Below the pieces are notes generated by a model that saw nothing but the letters and a program-made list of their open reading frames with translations, was not told where the DNA came from and did no database searches. 6,310 bases of DNA. It comes from Planctomycetaceae bacterium (lineage in GTDB: Bacteria; Planctomycetota; Phycisphaerae; Phycisphaerales; SM1A02). The stretch is taken from the NCBI GenBank assembly GCA_947459855.1, contig CANHFL010000069.1:1-6310 (forward strand), in the 5' to 3' direction. Shown here in pieces: positions 4,980 to 6,310 of this stretch. Within the stretch, counting starts at the first letter, position 1. The number at the start of each line of letters is the position of its first letter. A program made the position numbers and the translations under genes.

Positions 4980-5807
4980 CACGAGCGCCGTGACGAGTTC
5001 GACCGCCGCGTCCTCGGGCGAGCGGCCGGCGGCGATCGCCTCGCGCATGCGGCGGACGAGGGCGCTTCCCACGATCGCGCCATCCGCGTGGGCCATGACG
5101 GCGTCCACGTGCGCAGCGGTCGAGATGCCGAATCCGGCCGCGACCGGCAGCGCCGTGGCGGCGCGGATGCGGTCGACGACGGGCTTCACGTCGGGGGCCT
5201 CGCTGCGCTCGCCGGTGATGCCCAGGCGGGCGAGGGCGTAGACGAACCCCGTGCACAGTTGCGCGATGCGCGCGGCGCGCTCGGGGCTGGACGTCGGCGA
5301 GACCAGGAACGTGCACGTCAGGCCGGCCGCGTCGCAGGCCGCACGCAACGCCGGGGCGTCATTCATGTCGATGTCGGGCACGATCAGGCCGTCGAAGCCC
5401 GCCTCGGCCGCCTGCTGCGCGAACGCCACGGGGCCCATGCGGTCCACGATCGAGACGCTGACCATGGCGACCAGCGCCGACTGCACCTGCGGGCGCACGC
5501 GCTTCACGGCGGCGAAGACCTTCGCGGGCGTGCAGCCGGCCACCAGCGCCTCGTGCATCGACTCCGCGATGACGGGCCCGTCCGCGATGGGGTCGCTGAA
5601 GGGAACGCCCACCTCGATCACCGCGGCGCCAGCCTGCGAAAGCCGCGGCAGCAGCCGCTCGGTCGACTCCAGGCTGGGGTAGCCGGCGGTGACGAACGGC
5701 AGCACGGCCCGCCGGCCGGAACGCGCGGCGAGCGCGCGCACCACGCGATTGGTGGCGAGGCTGGCTGGCTGGCTGGCGGCGGGCGTGGCGTGCATCGGCG
5801 CAGGCAT
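4974..5807 (-). CDS. trpA: Tryptophan synthase alpha subunit
   Basis: The 277-residue product splits indole-3-glycerol phosphate into indole and glyceraldehyde 3-phosphate, the step before the beta subunit makes tryptophan. The TIM-barrel motifs are in order: PFVTAGYPS (37-45), IEVGVPFSDPIADGP with catalytic Glu65 and Asp76 (Glu49 and Asp60 in E. coli), LIVPDI (141-146), YALARLGITG with Tyr190 and Thr198 in loop 6, and the phosphate-binding AGFGIS and VGSA motifs. Loop 2 is unusual: MVSVSIVDRMG replaces the common M-T-Y-Y-N-P type segment. The N-terminus is about 16 residues longer than E. coli TrpA; ATG 5795 is an alternative start. trpB is not adjacent: the upstream neighbour is a divergent tRNA gene, so trpA looks like its own transcription unit here. 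Confidence 0.95.
   Translation of the reverse strand: MPAPMHATPAASQPASLATNRVVRALAARSGRRAVLPFVTAGYPSLESTERLLPRLSQAGAAVIEVGVPFSDPIADGPVIAESMHEALVAGCTPAKVFAAVKRVRPQVQSALVAMVSVSIVDRMGPVAFAQQAAEAGFDGLIVPDIDMNDAPALRAACDAAGLTCTFLVSPTSSPERAARIAQLCTGFVYALARLGITGERSEAPDVKPVVDRIRAATALPVAAGFGISTAAHVDAVMAHADGAIVGSALVRRMREAIAAGRSPEDAAVELVTALVK
5759..5776. repeat. GGCT tetranucleotide tract (4.5 units) inside the 5' end of trpA
   Basis: Four and a half consecutive GGCT units encode, on the minus strand, the low-complexity ASQPAS part of the TrpA N-terminus (about residues 11-17). A gain or loss of one unit would shift the trpA frame. The tract is short, so it may simply reflect GC-rich low-complexity coding. 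Confidence 0.6.
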
Positions 5808-5821
5808 CCTAGGAACCGGGC

Positions 5822-5829
5822 GTTAGACT
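5822..5829. promoter_or_regulatory. -10-like element between trpA and tRNA-Ile
   Basis: TAGACT (5824-5829) lies nine bases before the tRNA 5' end on the plus strand. The overlapping TCTAAC (5827-5822) lies 14 bases before the trpA ATG on the minus strand. Only 31 bp separate the two genes, so the promoters must overlap each other or the genes. No -35 box was convincing. Confidence 0.3.
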
Positions 5830-5838
5830 CCCTTGATC

Positions 5839-5912
5839 GGCCCCGTAGCTCAGCGGCCTAGAGCAGTCGACTCATAATCGATAAGACCTCGGTTCGAATC
5901 CGAGCGGGGCTA
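5839..5912 (+). tRNA. tRNA-Ile with CAT anticodon (lysidine-dependent, reads AUA)
   Basis: A full 74-base cloverleaf can be drawn: acceptor GGCCCCG with CGGGGCT, D-stem GCTC/GAGC, anticodon stem GTCGA/TCGAT around loop CTCATAA (anticodon at 5873-5875), variable loop AAGAC, T-arm CTCGG-TTCGAAT-CCGAG, and discriminator A at 5912. CAT alone could mean methionine. The body closely matches E. coli tRNA-Ile2 (GGCCCC acceptor start, GAGCAG after the D-arm, CGACTCATAATCG anticodon arm), so I assign it to isoleucine, needing TilS to convert the first anticodon base to lysidine. The CCA end is not encoded and must be added by tRNA nucleotidyltransferase. Confidence 0.92.
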
Positions 5913-5932
5913 TTCGGGGCGTGGCGCGGGAA

Positions 5933-5954
5933 CGGGCGGGTGGACGCCCGCCCG
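5933..5954 (+). terminator. GC-rich stem-loop after the tRNA, possible terminator
   Basis: CGGGCGGG (5933-5940) and CCCGCCCG (5947-5954) form a perfect eight-base stem with a six-base loop, 21 bases after the tRNA. The downstream bases (AACGGTGTTGCC) hold no real T-run, so intrinsic termination is uncertain. The rest of the 122-bp gap to the next gene (5913-6034) shows nothing else I can identify. Confidence 0.4.
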
Positions 5955-6034
5955 AACGGTGTTGCCTTGAGGCCCGCGGCGCCTGCAAACGTGCGCGAAT
6001 CCAAGCCGCCCGGGGCGCGAATGCGCGGACAGCC

Positions 6035-6310
6035 ATGTGGCGCCCCACCCCCACCCTCCGTTCCCGTTTCTGCCGCCCGTGGATGCGCGGCTGGCTGGCG
6101 GCGGCGGGCGTCTACAACCTGGTCTGGGGCGCCGCGGTGGTCCTGGCGCCCGATGCCGGGTTCCGGCTTCTTGGGCTTGCCCCTCTCGACGGGACGGCGC
6201 GCTCGATCTGGCAGTGCCTGGGCATGGTGATCGGGGTCTACGGGCTGGGCTACCTGGCCGCCAGCATGGACCCGCTGCGCCACTGGCCGATCGTCATGGT
6301 CGGCCTCCTG
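6035..6310 (+). CDS. Predicted membrane protein of unknown function (partial, cut by right window edge)
   Basis: An open frame from ATG 6035 runs to the window end (92 residues so far). After a basic N-terminus (RSRFCRPWMRGW) come a first hydrophobic segment at about residues 20-39 (LAAAGVYNLVWGAAVVLAP), a short loop, a second at about 60-76 (QCLGMVIGVYGLGYLAA), the polar stretch SMDPLRHW, and the start of a third (PIVMVGLL). The YNLVWG and WQCLGMVIGVYGLGY segments recall a conserved family of small multi-span membrane proteins without assigned function; I cannot name it. Third positions are mostly G or C. Start choice is uncertain: GCGGAC lies shortly upstream of 6035, and the in-frame ATG at 6083 (residue 17) is the alternative. 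It shares the tRNA strand, with a stem-loop between them. Confidence 0.7.
   Translation, partial: MWRPTPTLRSRFCRPWMRGWLAAAGVYNLVWGAAVVLAPDAGFRLLGLAPLDGTARSIWQCLGMVIGVYGLGYLAASMDPLRHWPIVMVGLL

Noticed and set aside
5839..5912. Initiator or elongator tRNA-Met as the identity of the CAT tRNA
   Set aside because: The acceptor end and anticodon arm follow the tRNA-Ile2 pattern. The anticodon stem lacks the three G-C pairs of initiators.
5759..6116. Similar GGCTGGCTGGCGGC-type strings near 5763 and 6091
   Set aside because: They lie in opposite-strand genes in unrelated coding contexts and differ by an extra GGC; this looks like GC-rich low complexity, not a dispersed repeat or att pair.
1..6310. 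CRISPR array, insertion sequence, prophage or integrated element at the tRNA 3' end
   Set aside because: No spaced direct repeats, transposase, integrase or duplicated tRNA end were seen, and base composition and codon use are uniform.

Overview
The window is a densely coding, very GC-rich chromosomal segment. Nearly all third codon positions are G or C in the real frames. It carries housekeeping and single-copy-type genes and shows no sign of phage, transposon, CRISPR or other mobile DNA. A lipobox lipoprotein with a SPOR domain points to a Gram-negative-type envelope. The tRNA gene does not encode its CCA end. The LexA helix-turn-helix and the altered TrpA loop 2 made me lean towards Planctomycetota (Phycisphaerae-like), but this rests on recalled family resemblance and is not proven.

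Layout, left to right. (1) 1-272, minus: the N-terminal 90 residues of an AMP-binding acyl-CoA synthetase, running off the left edge. (2) 294-1112, plus: a TPR-like SPOR-domain lipoprotein, divergent from (1) across 21 bp. (3) 1149-1535, minus: a group 2 truncated haemoglobin. (4) 1570-2604, plus: a secreted helical-repeat (HEAT-like) protein, divergent from the globin. (5) 2606-3808, minus: an isopenicillin N epimerase-like class V aminotransferase whose stop lies one base from that of (4). (6) 3809-3998: a divergent regulatory region with two promoter-like elements, a perfect 13-bp palindrome, an inverted repeat around a -10 and a leader hairpin. (7) 3999-4454, plus: a small unrecognised gene whose 3' part overlaps lexA by 203 bp. 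(8) 4252-4923, plus: lexA, followed by a strong hairpin terminator. (9) 4974-5807, minus: trpA, without trpB beside it. (10) 5839-5912, plus: tRNA-Ile with a CAT anticodon (the lysidine type). (11) 6035-6310, plus: the start of a membrane protein of unknown function, running off the right edge.

The genes do not form one pathway; they alternate in strand as short transcription units. Two things stand out. First, the small unknown gene sits ahead of lexA in what looks like the same SOS transcription unit and runs deep into the lexA reading frame. Second, several divergent pairs share compact, near-symmetrical -10-like elements (TAnnnT), and three start codons lie exactly six bases downstream of such an element. 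That arrangement suggests bidirectional promoters and leaderless mRNAs.
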